From Taxillus chinensis (Eukaryota > Streptophyta > Magnoliopsida > Santalales > Loranthaceae): a stretch of 64,000 nucleotides of DNA. Below are positions 22,279 to 35,481 of this stretch, piece after piece. The position numbers were made by a program, and so were the translations under genes. Positions within the stretch are counted from its first letter, which is position 1. Each line of letters starts with the position of its first letter. The stretch lies in the NCBI GenBank assembly GCA_023512835.1, contig CM042085.1, positions 30,153,812-30,217,811 on the forward strand, in the 5' to 3' direction. The notes under the pieces were generated by a model. The model did not search any database. It saw only the letters and a list, made by a program, of their open reading frames with translations, and was not told where the DNA came from.

Positions 22279-24832
22279 TGTAACGCCCCCAAATCTGGAC
22301 TTCCAGACCGGGTGCGTTAGATAAATAAAATATTACAATTATATGAATAGTAATCTATTACTCAACATAAATTCGATGGTTTATTTATTACATCAAGACT
22401 CATCACAAGATCTTTAAGGTTTAGCGTTTAGAGACTAGGTGTTAATAACCCATTATAGTTTACATGACATATAAATACTACATGCAAAATCTTCTTATGA
22501 TTTTATTCCAAGCATTCTGGACACCATTATCCTAGCATCCTTGCTTTCTCCTAGTTCCCTAGGGTTTGAAACAAAACATGAAAGGAAATGAGCTCAAATA
22601 GCCCAGTAAGGTTAAAAGTAAGGGATAATATATGGAGAATAATCAACTCATGAAAAAATAAGAATATCTACTCATCTAGGTTCACCACCTAGATATCTTG
22701 CATAACTTGTTATCAACTGGATTGACACTCTCCAGTGATGTTCTTTACCCAATGCATTGGAGGTCTTTCTGGAACCACCCATAAACATATTGCCAAACAT
22801 AAAACATATCTTCACAAACTTTCAAACAATCACATCAATGGTAAATTTCAACGTAAAGGAAGATTTTGCAATAATAGCCCCGATAAGTAAAAGGGGTATT
22901 CACCATTCAATAAATTAGATTACCAAGTTTCCAAGAAGTGCCAAAGAAAGTTAATTCTTCTTAAAATAATATTATGAGAAAAAAAAAATCTTGAGATATA
23001 AATATAGAGAAGAAATAGAAAATGAATTTCCATGTCGGAGATCGTGGTAAGGAAAAGAAGAGGGGATCCTTACTATCTTTTTGTCTTCCGCGTTTATAAA
23101 CCTTGAAACAAAATTTAAAAGTTAATATTTTAGTTTGAATAATAATAGTATATTCATAAATAATATATTGAGAGACATATATAAGTATATTATGGTGGAA
23201 AAACTTCTCATGATAATAATAATAATCTATACGTATACATATACATATATAATATACGTATATACTATACAATATACATATATATATTGAGGGGCAAAGC
23301 CATCCATAATATATATATGTATGAGGAGACTTAGCCTTCCATGGAATAATAATAATCTATATACTCATATATACATATCATATACATATATATATTGAGG
23401 GGCAAAGCCATCCATAATATATATATGTATGAGGAGGCTTAGCCTTCCATGGAATAATAATAATTTATATATATACATATACGTATTGTTTAATAAATAT
23501 ACATATATATATTGAGGGGCAAGGCCATCCATAATATATATATGTATGAGGAGGAAGAACATGATTAATATATGCTTGAAATATTTACCTCTTGGAACTT
23601 CCAACAAGTGAGAGGAAGATTGAGAGAAGAGAAGGCTTGGAGGGCTATTGGGGTGTTAATAGAACTTTTTGGGAAGTATTTGGAGGAGAGTTTTGTAGCT
23701 TATTTGAATGGAAAGAGTGCTTGAGAAGGGAAGTGAGGCATGCTATTTATAGGTAAGGTGGTAGGTGTAATAGTGTGAAAAATAGTGTACGAATTTGACT
23801 TTGGCATTAAATTAAATTATTTAAAAAATATATAATACTTTATTTTACTCATATTATCTCTTATTAAAAACGTGGTTATCTCCTCCTACCATTTAAAAAT
23901 GTTTTAAGACTTTTAAACCTAGAAGGTTCCTTTGGCATTAAAAGTCCACATTGGTGTACTCCCTACTAATTCAATTATAACGTTTTTAATTTTGTAGTTT
24001 TTGACAAATGGCCAATTGTATTGCATTAGTAACTCAAATATCTACAAATGGGTACCAATTTTATAATTTTCACATGTGTATAACAAAAGTTATTGAATTT
24101 TAAAGTCATACTGAAATGTTTACCCGTTCACACTGAACCTATGTATAGTATTTTAACTTCTGGAATTGATTGGATTCATATTAAATTCTGAAAGTTTTAC
24201 ACGTTCTAGCTAAGTGATAAAGGAACAAATGGGCTTTGGTTTCATGTCAATTGGATCTGTATAACTCAAGTTATGAATTTTTGAATGGGACCTCCAGAAT
24301 CTGCCTTATTCAAATTTTTGGGTCTTACCTATGTTTCATACTTTTGGTAAAGTTAAGGCTTGTAATACTTACTTACCCATAGTAATTTGGTTTAAGAAAC
24401 TAAATGACATAATATATAGCATCTAAACTTTTTATGACGTATAAGAAATTATTTTATTTTTATAACGTATTTAATATTAACGCGGATAAAATAATATAAT
24501 TGCGTAATCAATAAACAATAAAGTAAGATAACATTATATTCCATGACTTCTTACTTTATAAACTTATAAAGTATAATATTATAAAACATTATTACATACA
24601 CATACCTATTTATAACAATTCAAACGGATACTATTCATAACGGCTAGTTACTATTCTAACGACTACTTATTAGTCACATGTTATTTGAATGACTATATTG
24701 GGTGCTTATTTTTATCGTGATAATATCTAAAATATCCTTTCTAACTATTGTTAACAATAACATTATTATTATTTTATTATTATTACTCTTTAAGTAAGAA
24801 CTTAAATAGCTAAAAATTTTGCGGGTCTTACA
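22279..24832 (-). mobile_element. Solo LTR with perfect 5-bp TSD inside the LARD
   Basis: In sense it runs TGTAAGACCCGC ... GGGGGCGTTACA, 2,554 bp, flanked by aacat at 22274-22278 and 24833-24837. No primer site or polypurine tract adjoins, so it is a solo LTR left by LTR-LTR recombination. It carries a TATA box CTATAAATAG (23743-23752), donor-like AGAG|GTAAAT (23588) and acceptor-like AAACCCTAG (22559), with TTACTGGGC upstream. Confidence 0.93.
23275..23565. repeat. Three tandem units (108-117 bp) in the solo LTR
   Basis: The phrase TTGAGGGGCAAAGCCATCCA recurs at 23287, 23395 and 23512 (third copy with one change), each followed by (AT)n, ATGAGGAG and usually CTTAGCCTTCCATGGAATAA. The array lies in the transcribed leader just downstream of the donor-like site. 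Confidence 0.9.
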
Positions 24833-24837
24833 AACAT

Positions 24838-26814
24838 TCAATCAAAATCCCATATAGCATTTCAACAAACTAGTAACATGTAACCAAGTCGACATAAAAC
24901 CAACACAGTCAACATACGACAACTGAAAATCGATATAATCACCTTCACAAGTTACAGGGAAATGAATATTTTGAACATCATTCGCCAGCGTTAACCAACA
25001 ATTCATAACAACAGTGAACCAACTAATGATATACAACAAGGTCATATCAATATCATATTATACAACTAACTACATCAATCAACATGCTCTCTTTTTTGTT
25101 ATTTTATTTTACTATTATAATTTTTTTTATAACACAGATTTAACATTTAACTATATCTTAAAGACATCATCACATGTTTAACAAGTCCCACAATTTAAAT
25201 CTAGGGAAAAAGGGCATTACTTTCCTCTTATGGTGTTTCTCCAAGACCATTTCTAAAACCTCTTATAAAGTCATATGAAATATAACTCCCTTTGATTCTC
25301 AGATTATTTTATTACCTTCTAAATCACTTACTAACACTTTTAAAAAAAATTATTGAAATATTTTATCTGATGGAAACGAATTCTTCACTCCTATTTCAAA
25401 AGACTATGTTATCACTATCTCCCCCACTCGTTAGCACGTCTACGCTTCAATTGCCTTAAAACAAAAATAAACCATTATTGAATCTACCAATCCCATCATG
25501 GTTTTCTCATAATATTTAAGCCTAATATTTGATCAGTATATATGGTTAGTCATAACAGTTGTTAGTTTCTGTTATATTATTATATTCACTGCACTATTTA
25601 ATCCTTGAATATTTTATTCTATCATTTACCATTGTTGTACTTCATGTTTTACTTTTATTAAGTTACATTTTTCTAACCATCCAATCCTTTTGCTACTACT
25701 TTATATATCACACGTTAGACAAACATGATACATTAATTCACATCATAGGAAAAACAATCATGACCCGTAGGTCCATAACAAGTAAACAAGTAGGCTCTAA
25801 CACCCTTTTCAAGAGATAATTCCAAATTACTCTACCTCACTCGTGACCCCATACGATTTTCCTCTTTTTTTTTTCAATTTCTCCTATCAACTCTCTCTCT
25901 CTCTCCAATTTATTCTCTCAACCCTTTTTTTTCATGGTCCAAATCACAAGACAAAGGAAACCAAGATAATAAATCATCTTTAATCTCACTTCTTTCTTTT
26001 TTTAAATATTCATTCTCTCAATTCATGCACCCATCAATTTAATTCCATAAATTCACGCTAAGTAAATCTCACACATATATTTTTAATCATTAACTCTCAC
26101 CATAATAAATTAATCATATCTCCACATGCAAAAGCTCTTTTTCCCAAAATTTCCTTAGTCCAAAAAAATTAATATTAAAATGGATAAATAAATAAACAGT
26201 AAAAATTCACCAAATTAATATTAATTCTATAAAATAATTAAAAACATGGTAAAATAAGAAATTTAAAAGAGAATTTTTTAAAAAATGCATTAAATTATGC
26301 CACACAATCCAAATCACTCAAAGTACATTTTAAATTTATCTAAAATTATATTTTTTAAAAAAAATTACACTAAAAGCTCAAAATACCGATGAATGAAATT
26401 TACGCAATTAAAATAATCAATTAAGTTCAAATTATTGCACAAATATTTATCATTAAGCACAAATAAAATGAAATTATCACTCCCAATCGGTGACCTATAA
26501 GTCTACACCACATAGAACTCATAAGTCTCAACTGTCATCCATGGGACATTACTCCTCACCTTACACATCCATCAATCAACCAATCATAACCCATAGGTTC
26601 ACAGCAACAAACAATCAATTGAACACAGTTATCCTAATCAGCAAATATTATCAAAACAATCATATTGCCAACTGGTGGCTATTTATTCTATCAGAGTCAC
26701 ATGCACAATCAATTCTAGTGCCCTAAATGCACAAGCAATGTCATATCATGTATGCACCCATCCCAATGCATCCTATGATGATCTGATTGACACTAAGATA
26801 ACCAAGGACACCAT
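24838..26814. other. LARD interior, 5' part, no coding sequence
   Basis: AT-rich, with a pyrimidine-rich stretch and (CT)n at about 25889-25905. No Gag domain, zinc knuckle or other recognisable protein is seen in any frame, so the element is a LARD rather than a gag-only derivative. Confidence 0.7.
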
Positions 26815-26842
26815 TAAGGACTGCGTTGATCAGGCGCCCTCC
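26815..26842 (-). promoter_or_regulatory. 28-bp leader box shared with Tekay-1 and Tekay-2
   Basis: On the minus strand it is identical over 28 bases to 2055-2082 and 53930-53957, centred on GGCGCCTGATCA with palindromes GGCGCC and TGATCA. It lies about 80 bases downstream of the primer site in all three elements. Confidence 0.9.
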
Positions 26843-26908
26843 TTAATGTCTCCCAAGCTCCAAAGTTTCAATCAATCACCCTACTATGCTAGGTCCACTA
26901 AATTGACC

Positions 26909-26921
26909 GCTTTGATACCAA
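26909..26921 (-). other. Primer binding site of the LARD
   Basis: In sense TTGGTATCAAAGC follows the LTR end by two bases. It has one mismatch (A for G) to the tRNA-iMet complement, confirming the minus-strand orientation. Confidence 0.9.
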
Positions 26922-26923
26922 CT

Positions 26924-29262
26924 TGTCACGCCCCCAAATTCCAGAAGGACTGGAACTAAGAGTGTGACTTCCCCATGCCCGCACCCGAAGGGTCAAGGGG
27001 TTGGTGACTAGCACCGATATGGACTACACATCGGGTGTTGTCCAAGATAAACTTGTACATTCATACATTAGGGGTATTCCTGTACATTCCCACATGCTAT
27101 GAAGTTAAGGAAAATAATTTATTAATAACAAAGTCATGCTATAATTCCAATACAACTTCCACGAACCCTCGTCCGGATATTCAAATAATAAAATCAATCA
27201 TGTTTTACAAAATCCATAAACCAAGTTATTACAAAATTTAAAACAAACAAAAATTAGCTTCGGACCAGCCTCTAGCGAATGAGTCGATACTTGAAACATG
27301 TCAACAAAGTAGGGGTGAGCACAAATGCCCAGTAGGTGATCTCCATCTCCTCACCATCCTATAATATGAATTCCTAAGTCTACATGATCGGTGTATGCTT
27401 GTGCCAGTGTAGTGTCCTACTTTATCACAATAAGCTTACATTCAATCACAAAATATAATATCACACACATTACATTTCATTCATTAAGGGTACACACCAA
27501 ACAATCCAACCATCCAGGAGATTCCCATATCCAGCTCCAAGGATCCCAGTCATTACCAGATAGCCATATGTGGGACCCGTGTTGTCCCTAACGACAACCT
27601 ACTACATATGGGACCTCTGTTAACCAGCCACATAGGGGACCTGCAGCCTCTTGCCAGCCCTATGTGGGACCTGCGGCTAACCCAACCAACTCCACCACCA
27701 ATTCCACATATAATCAATAAATAGAATATTCCAACAGTCAAAATTCAATACAACAGCCTTACTAAATATTTAATTCATCAATCCGTCGTTAACCACAAAT
27801 AATATATATATAGATATACATACATATATAAATATTCATCAAACATCTAACACCTTAAATATCAATTAAGTAATTTTAAGCTATATACAAGTAACATTTA
27901 AATGCCAAATTTCTAACATTGAACTACAAACAATATTTCTAGTGTCAGACTATAAATATCAAGCCACAAAAAATGTTTCTAATATCAAACTATTAATGTC
28001 AAGCCTCCAACAATATTTTAGATGATAAATTAATAATATCAAACTTCAAGTAATACTTCATATTATTAAACTATAATATCAAACCCAAGCACTATTTTCA
28101 TTATTAAACTAACAATATCATAATTCTTGTTTGACCTTGCTATTGGAATGGTATCAATGAATATGTTATTTTTACTACTAAATCAAATTAAATTAAATTT
28201 ATCTATATATCTTGATAATTATCAAAATACACACATATAATATCATGCACGACTTCATAATAATGCATGGATTTAATGCATGAATTTATTACCCACATAT
28301 ACTAACTATTGACATGCACGACTTAATTCCCATAATCAATTAAGCCCCCCTTTTTAAAAAAATTGACACTAAAAAAATGATGCCCCTTTTCTTTCACTGC
28401 CACGAAACCACGCATGTAAAGATGCACCTTTTGTTTTGATTAAGAGAAAATTAAATAAAACAAAACAAAACCCTTGTGCTGCATTGGATTGAACGGATTG
28501 TGGAGGCAGGAATGTATAGGCCGCCGCCCCCTCGTCATGGAGACGCTAACCAGGCTGTCATTCGATAGCCTGGTGCGCTACTACTGCCGCGCGGAAGAAA
28601 CCAGGCCAACTGGCCTGGTACAAGTAGAAATTAATAATAACTAATTAGAATATGATAAAAGGGATAACAGGTGCAGTAGCTCGTCCAAGGATTCGGAACC
28701 GGTCGAATCACGCCACACTGCAACAATCGCCCAGCCGTATGTATATACACGTAAATGAATATATTTATATAAATACATACATATCTAAACGTTTATGTAT
28801 ATATATATATATATATTCTAACAGTTTGTGTTCGTGCAATAGAATACCGAGGAATCAAGAATCACCTACCTCTTGCCTTCCGAAAGGATTAAACTCGCAA
28901 GAACGGTCTAGAATCGGCGAAGAACGATGAAGAACGCGAAGAACACTAAGAACTCTCCTCCGACGGCTAGGGTTTCTCAAAACAAAGTTATAATAAATAA
29001 TAAAACCCCAAAACCCTATTTTTAATTAAAATTCGTCCTATTCCTTTATAATTTCGAAAAAGCCCTTCAAAATTCTAATTTTCACTTATTAACTCTCAAT
29101 TTAACTCCCAAAATTTATTAAATAACCTCTAGAGGCTTCTGGACCTCAAATTAGGCCCAGATATTGTCAAAATGATCGTATTAATGGCTACATTCTCAAA
29201 ATAACATTCTTAACATCAAATATAGATTATAAGTTATGCTAACACATATACGGATCCTTACA
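26924..29262 (-). repeat. LARD LTR, right copy (5' LTR in sense orientation)
   Basis: 2,339 bp, ending in sense with GGGGGCGTGACA immediately before the primer site. It matches the left copy throughout, including the hairpin cluster and GC-rich block. Confidence 0.95.
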
Positions 29263-29892
29263 GTTCCTTTCCTTAATTATCGAACACAATCAGTCAGAGG
29301 TGACTCTAGAAAATTTGTTTAGGGTGTTCAATATTTATTATAAATCTTAAACATAATATCACAAAAAAAGTTACATAAAATATTATTAAATCATCATAGT
29401 TCTATAAGTCTTTAAACACTATTCACTAAATATATATTTATGTATTTTAAAATTTTATAAATTAAAATTCTAACAATTTAAATTTTAATTGAATAGTAGA
29501 ATAGCAATATAGAAAATTAATAATTAGAAAAATTTGATTTGTAACTCGAATTTAAAAAAAAATTATCAAATTTATGCAAATAGTCTCTTCTTAGTTGAAC
29601 TTTAGTGATAATATGCATAGATAAAATATAAAATATATGCATTGGTGGCTTTGCAGCCAAACTTTATATATATAGCAAGTGTTCTAATATTATATAAACT
29701 ATATATGCATAAACAATGCTTTTCCAATTTGTATCTTTTTTAAATAAATAATAATAAATTATTTTAAGGAGAAGCAAATAACAATCGTCTCGTCCATACC
29801 AATCTCTTTGCCAATGCAGCAGCTGGCAGTGCTAGACTACCGTCATCCATCTACCAGGGAAGAGGAAGTTGGAAGCATCACACGTCGAGGCC
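29263..29892. other. AT-rich intergenic DNA
   Basis: It begins with the right TSD gttcc (29263-29267). No gene, inverted repeat or conserved motif is visible. Confidence 0.6.
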
Positions 29893-30000
29893 GATGGCAA
29901 TTTTACCCATACCCGCCCTGATGGGGTGGGTTTTTTTTGAAATAATCCGCCCACCCACCCACACACCAGAAAATCCCGCAAAATGAAATCTTAGTATAAA

Positions 30001-30056
30001 GTTTTGAACCCAGGACCTCATCTTTGCCCATGTAGCTACCAAACCATCAGGTTAAT
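30001..30056 (-). other. tRNA-like A/B box sequence in the left inverted end
   Basis: Read on the minus strand, CCTGATGGTTTGGTAGCTAC followed by GGTCCTGGGTTCAAAAC resembles Pol III A and B boxes at tRNA-like spacing. The copy at 33469-33525 (+) reads GATGGTTGAGTGACATG ... GTCTTGGGTTCTG. It may come from a SINE. There is no cloverleaf, so it is not a tRNA gene. Confidence 0.35.
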
Positions 30057-30104
30057 TCAATTTTGTTGTTTAAATTTATGTAAATGATATATATACTTAT
30101 TATA

Positions 30105-30430
30105 TCACATATAAATAATAGTAATAATAATTATAATTATTAATATTAATAAAGAGTGCATACTTTATTTTAAAAATAAAAGTAATTACAAAGTATATAT
30201 ATTTTTATATTATAATAAAAAATTAATATACTATTAATATTTTGATATAAAATACAAATAAATTAGATTCAAATTTAATTTTAAATTTATTAATAAGTTG
30301 ATTTATGATTAGGTGATCAAATCAAATATTATTATATTAAAAATATATTAATATTTAAACTAATAATATCATTTACTTATTTTATTACTTTTAATTCAAA
30401 TATGGAATACATATTATCAAATGTCACAAA
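30105..30430. repeat. Left arm of an inverted repeat (partner about 31035-31410)
   Basis: Stretches such as GATTTATGATTAGGTGATCA and ATACTTTATTTTAAAAATAA recur reverse-complemented at about 31145 and 31290. Parts of the arm also recur directly at about 30500-30690, so the arms were duplicated more than once. Confidence 0.75.
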
Positions 30431-30780
30431 ACTCAAAACTCACTCTCACCTTGGATAACTCATATCACACATAAAATAAAATATGGATACTAGTCATATT
30501 AATTTGATTGAAATTTAGATTTAAATTTATTAATATGTATTTAAAACTAAATGATCAAATCAAGTAGTATTTGATCGATAAATACATTTATATATGAACT
30601 TGTAATATCATTTACATAAGTTATTACTTAAGCTTTTAACCCAAATATGAAATATATATTATCAAAAGTTAAAACTCACTTTCACCATGTATTCTTAGTA
30701 TATCAAACTTTTTAGTATTGATTAATTAACTAATAACATTAGTTATAATTAAATAGTATATTTATGTACTTATCATACCA

Positions 30781-30784
<4 letters not shown>

Positions 30785-30831
<47 letters not shown>
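30785..30831. repeat. (TA)n microsatellite
   Basis: About 23 TA dinucleotides followed by a short (AC)n. Confidence 0.97.
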
Positions 30832-30838
<7 letters not shown>

Positions 30839-31606
30839 TTACACTTAATAACTAGTTTTATCCAAAAATAATCATATTATTGATCATTTTAATTACATTA
30901 ATGGAAACAAGTTTGAGAAACACGACTTATCATACTATTGTATTACTTGTATTAATATTTGTTAAAACTAAATTTGAATCTAATTAATATCCATCTATAA
31001 ATTATTTTATTTATGATATGAGTCATGTATTATAAGAGTAACTTTGACATCTGATAGTATGTATTTTATATTTAAATTAAAATAATAAAATATATAAATG
31101 ATATTATTAGTTTAAATATTAATATATTTTTAATGTAATAATATTTGATTGGATCACCTAATCATAAATCAACTTATTACTAAATTTAAAATTAAATTTG
31201 AATATAATTAATTTGTAATTTATATCAAAATATTAATAGTACATTTAATTTTTATTATAATACAAACATATACATACTTTGTAATTATTTTTATTTTTAA
31301 AATAAAGTATGCACCCTTTATTAATATTAATAATTAAAATTAAAATTAATAATATTAAAATTAATAATTATAATTATAATAATTATTATAATTACTATTA
31401 TTTATATGTACTATTTTATTATAATTAATGTTATTAGTTAATTATACAATACTAACTATTTTGATATAATATAAATTATGTGGTGACAGTAAGTTTTGAT
31501 TTTTGATGGTATGTATTTTATATTTGGGTTAAAATTAATAAATAATATATTATTGATCATTTTAATTACATTGAAGGAAATAAGTTGAAAAAATATGACT
31601 TCTTAG

Positions 31607-32612
31607 CAGGGACGGATCTAGAAAGTTTAGCTTGGGGGGGCCGAAATACAATTTGTTAAAATTATTATAACTCATATTTAGATAATTGTTATTAGTAATA
31701 TTTAGGTCGCAAATAATAACATAAAAGCATAAAAATTTTACTAAATTTTCTATAATCAGATCTTAGACCACTTTTTAAAAATCGTATAATCTATTTACCA
31801 ATATTATAGTTAGCAGTATCTTCATTGTTAATATTTTGGGACAGTAAGTTAGATTACTAATTAAATTTAAATGTTAATGGAAACTAAAAACATAACTCTC
31901 TCTCCATAAATATCAGAGGGACAATATGAAAACGTAATTTTTTTTATAGACATTAAATCATTCGTAGATATATCGATTTTTATTGGAATCTTATTTTTTA
32001 TAAGTTTTGTTTTATAATTTTAAAACTATATATATATTGATATATAATATTCAGTTTATAAGACTTAATTAATTAACTTATCTATTTTATATTATATATA
32101 TTATTATTTATTATATAAATTAGATTAATTTATGACTTGATGATTCACGTTAATATAAATTCACTAATCTATAATTCTATAAACTTATTACAATCATATA
32201 ATTTATTACTTGATATATCGTTGAGATTTTATATTAATGATTACATATTAACGTCATGATAATATAAAATTAGAATCTTATTGTTTTAAAAAGATTTTAT
32301 TAATGTTATAATAACTCATTTATAAATAAAAATTTTAAATTTTATATATATATATACATATTCCCAAAGATTAACACACACACGCACACACATATTAACC
32401 AATTAGTTAAAATATATTAACTAGTTATATATATTTCTCAAAAAATTATATATATTTATTAATATATACATATATAATATATATACTCATAGGTATATTA
32501 TATATATAATTATGATAGATTGTTAATAAATTATTATATATATATATATATATATTAATTAAAGTAAAAAAAATAGGGGGGACCATGGCCCCTGCCGGCC
32601 CCCCTGTCTCTG
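31607..32612. mobile_element. hAT-like non-autonomous element, 1,006 bp, 8-bp TSD
   Basis: Ends CAGGGACGG ... CTGTCTCTG form imperfect terminal inverted repeats. The flanks cttcttag (31599-31606) and cttcttaa (32613-32620) are an 8-bp TSD with one mismatch. Sub-terminal G-rich (GGGGGGGCC) and C-rich (GGCCCCTGCCGGCCCCCC) blocks sit at opposite ends. The interior is AT-rich and non-coding. It is nested in the foldback element. Confidence 0.8.
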
Positions 32613-33334
32613 CTTCTTAAACTATTATATTGTTTATAACATAAGTAATATGAGAAGCATGATATATTATTATACTACTTAGGTTATCACTACTCATATT
32701 ATCACTTATTATTAATGATAATTATATTACTTAGATTATTACTTCTTGTTACTTAAATTATTACTCATTGATTAGAATTTATACATACACACACATATAT
32801 ATAGTAATAACTATATATATAACATAAGTAATATGATAATTATTGAGTATATAAAGTTTAATAACTGATGTTAAAATTTTTATTGATAACTATTATATAT
32901 ATCATAAATAAATATTGTTTGTTATATTTACATAATTAGTGTATATATTTAAAATCTAACATATAAATAATATTAGTATCAAAAATAGTAATACTACTAA
33001 TAATAATAATGAGTAAATATATTATTTTAAAAATAATATTACTCACAAAGTATATATACTTATATTTAAATAAAATTAAACATTTATTAAAAGTAGTAGT
33101 AATGTTTTAATATAAAATACAAGCATATAAAATATAAGAAAGTGATATAATTTATAATTATATAGTATATTATATATTATGAACTAATATATAACTTCAA
33201 AATTAATTTTGAATATAATTAATTTGTATTTTATATCAAAATATTAATAGTACATTTAATTTTTATTCTAATATAAATATATATACTTTGTAATTATTAT
33301 TATTATTATTATTATAAAAATAAATCATACACTC

Positions 33335-33374
<40 letters not shown>

Positions 33375-33629
33375 CATTACTAATAATAATAATAATAGTA
33401 TTGTTATTGTTATAATTATTTATATGTTATATTATAAGTATATATACTAAATATATAACAAAAACAGTTTAACCTGATGGTTGAGTGACATGCAACCTAC
33501 AGGAGAGGTCTTGGGTTCTGTGCCTCATATTCGCCGGGGCACGGGGCGGGTACGGGGCATTTTCTTCTTAGCGGGGATGGGGACGGGGTAACCCAATACC
33601 CACCCCGCCCCGCCTCATTGCCATCTCTA

Positions 33630-34612
33630 ACTGTGTGCAAGTGTTGAAAGTGTGGTGGCTGCTAGTGCTCGAGTAATGAGTCATGAGAAAAGTGTGTCGT
33701 GAGTGAGAGAATTGCTATTTTCTTATGTTTTTTTTTCTCTGAAATTTTAACATAGTATAAAAAGTTAAAAATGCAGGGTGTGTAGCTGCATATCCTAATG
33801 GCTTAGTAACGCCACCCCTGCAATTGGTACAATGATGCAAAGTTGTGATAGATGTGTGCAAAGTTGTTTGTGGCAACCGACATAAATAAAAAAGACCTAA
33901 TAATATTTACTCCGAACTCTTTATGGTGAAGTTGTTTGTGGTGGAGTTGTGGCAGATACTCGAACAACACCACTTGGGAGAGGAGGGTTGACGCAGTTGT
34001 TTTTTGTCATATATATATTATTAAAATAATACTAATAATAATAATAATAATATATTATTATTATTATTATTTTGATGATCAAAATTATAAATAATTAAAA
34101 TTTAAATTCATAAAATAATGGCCATTTTTATTAAATTTAAAAGTTCAATTTAATGTGACCAATGGCCCAATGCTAATACTAAGTTGTTTTAAGAAATTGT
34201 AACAGGGATCGGATGAACTAATCTAGAGACTAATTAATGGCTACTTTTTTTATTCACTCCCTGAATTTCAGAGCCTCCCTGAAGATATATAAAATGGCAG
34301 AAAGGGTGACCCCATCATTGTATTCTATCATTGCATTTGGCTAGGCTTTCAGCGAAAGGGCAGCAGGAAAATGGTAGGACCTCATTATTGGAATGAATGA
34401 AGTGCCTGCCGTTAGTTGTTCAACTCTTTGTCACCTCTTTCTATTAAAGAGAAAAGATGTCACCTAATTAAACCCTGTAGAAGAAACCAAAAAGAGATTA
34501 TAAAGTAATTAAGTTTTCATCCGGGTTCTCTAATGATTACTTTCAACACCTTCCATATTTTTGTTATTATTATACTCATAATTCATCAATACCTCTCTTC
34601 CTCATGATGATC

Positions 34613-34668
<56 letters not shown>

Positions 34669-35009
34669 TTATTTATTTGCCACAAGATAAAATAAAAATG
34701 TTGGTACCATTAGACAATAGAAATCTTGCACTTAGATGACGTTAATTTTATTTACCATGGTTGCGTTTTTTACAAATGTCAATAAAATATATTTTCAAAC
34801 AGTAGTTTAAATCATATTCATTTAAATTTTATGTATTATTTTAAAGATGATAAAAAGTAATATCCTAAGCTTATATTATACTATTTAAGTATTTTTTAAA
34901 ACTATTAAAACAATTTTTAGGATTTCATTTATATCTTTACGAATTATAGGGAAGCTCTCCTCACTACCCTGTTGTTTTTTCCTTTTAAGATTTTTCACAT
35001 AACAACTAT
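33630..35009. other. Intergenic sequence without recognisable gene
   Basis: Mixed composition. Apart from short (AAT)n runs and the (TA)n tract at 34616-34664 I see no structure and no coding frame of interest. Confidence 0.6.
34616..34664. repeat. (TA)n microsatellite
   Basis: About 24 TA dinucleotides followed by (TTTA)n. Confidence 0.97.
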
Positions 35010-35017
35010 ATGTTCAT

Positions 35018-35481
35018 TTAGGGGTATAAAATGGATCGATCCGTCGTCCGTTTAGGCTCACAAATTTAACAGACCAAATATAGATTGGTTCGGTCCGGTC
35101 CGCAGACAGACTGGACCGGTCCACGGACTAGTTCGTATTTATTTATTTAAATATGATAAATTGATTTTTATTAAATATTTTAAAATTTTTAATTTTAAAA
35201 TCATATTTAAATGTTTATGTTTCTAAATTGTAATTTTAAAATTAATAAGTTTAGGGTTTATGTATTAACATATTAGGTAGAATGAATAATAGGTTTTAAA
35301 AAATAAATAAATAAAATAAATAAACACCGATCCGCAGGCCGGTCTGCATCCGCACGGATTTGGTCTCATGCATGATTGAGACTAAACGGACCGGTCCGTT
35401 TAAACCCGTGATTGAAATGAGCTAGATTTTTTCCAGTCCAGTCCGTCCAGTCCGCGGACCACTGGTCCATTTTACACCCTT
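35018..35481. mobile_element. hAT-like MITE, 464 bp, perfect 8-bp TSD
   Basis: The left end TTAGGGGTATAAAATGG and right end CCATTTTACACCCTT are inverted repeats with few mismatches. atgttcat flanks both sides (35010-35017 and 35482-35489). Sub-terminal CGGTCCG/CGGACCG words are clustered at both ends around an AT-rich, non-coding middle. Confidence 0.88.

Larger units (their letters stand above)
17533..29262 (-). mobile_element. Large non-autonomous LTR retrotransposon (LARD-like), complete with TSD
   Basis: Two LTRs (17533-19868 and 26924-29262) in the same orientation flank a coding-free interior. The 5-bp TSD is perfect: gttcc at 17528-17532 and 29263-29267. Read on the minus strand, the primer site TGGTATCAAAGC follows the right LTR and a polypurine tract precedes the left LTR. 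No Gag or Pol similarity is readable in any frame. The leader shares the 28-bp box with Tekay-1 and Tekay-2, and the LTRs share the hairpin cluster with Tekay-1, so a Tekay-type partner probably supplies proteins. A solo LTR later inserted at 22279. Confidence 0.92.
29893..33629. mobile_element. Foldback-like DNA element (~3.7 kb) with long inverted ends
   Basis: The left end GATGGCAA...CCCGCC (29893-29960) is the inverse of the right end (33528-33629, ...GGCGGG...TTGCCATCTCTA). Inside them, 30001-30056 is inverted relative to 33469-33525. Further in, an AT-rich arm at about 30105-30430 is the inverted copy of about 31035-31410, and a third, shorter copy lies at 33180-33320. GATGGCAA-type ends are common in plant hAT-like elements. 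No transposase is readable and I found no clear TSD, so the class is uncertain. Confidence 0.6.

Noticed and set aside
23365..23607. Open frame with repeated IYIMDG peptides
   Set aside because: Translation of the 108-117-bp tandem units in the solo LTR, not a gene.
33469..33525. tRNA gene
   Set aside because: Only A/B box-like strings are present. No acceptor stem, anticodon arm or cloverleaf can be formed.
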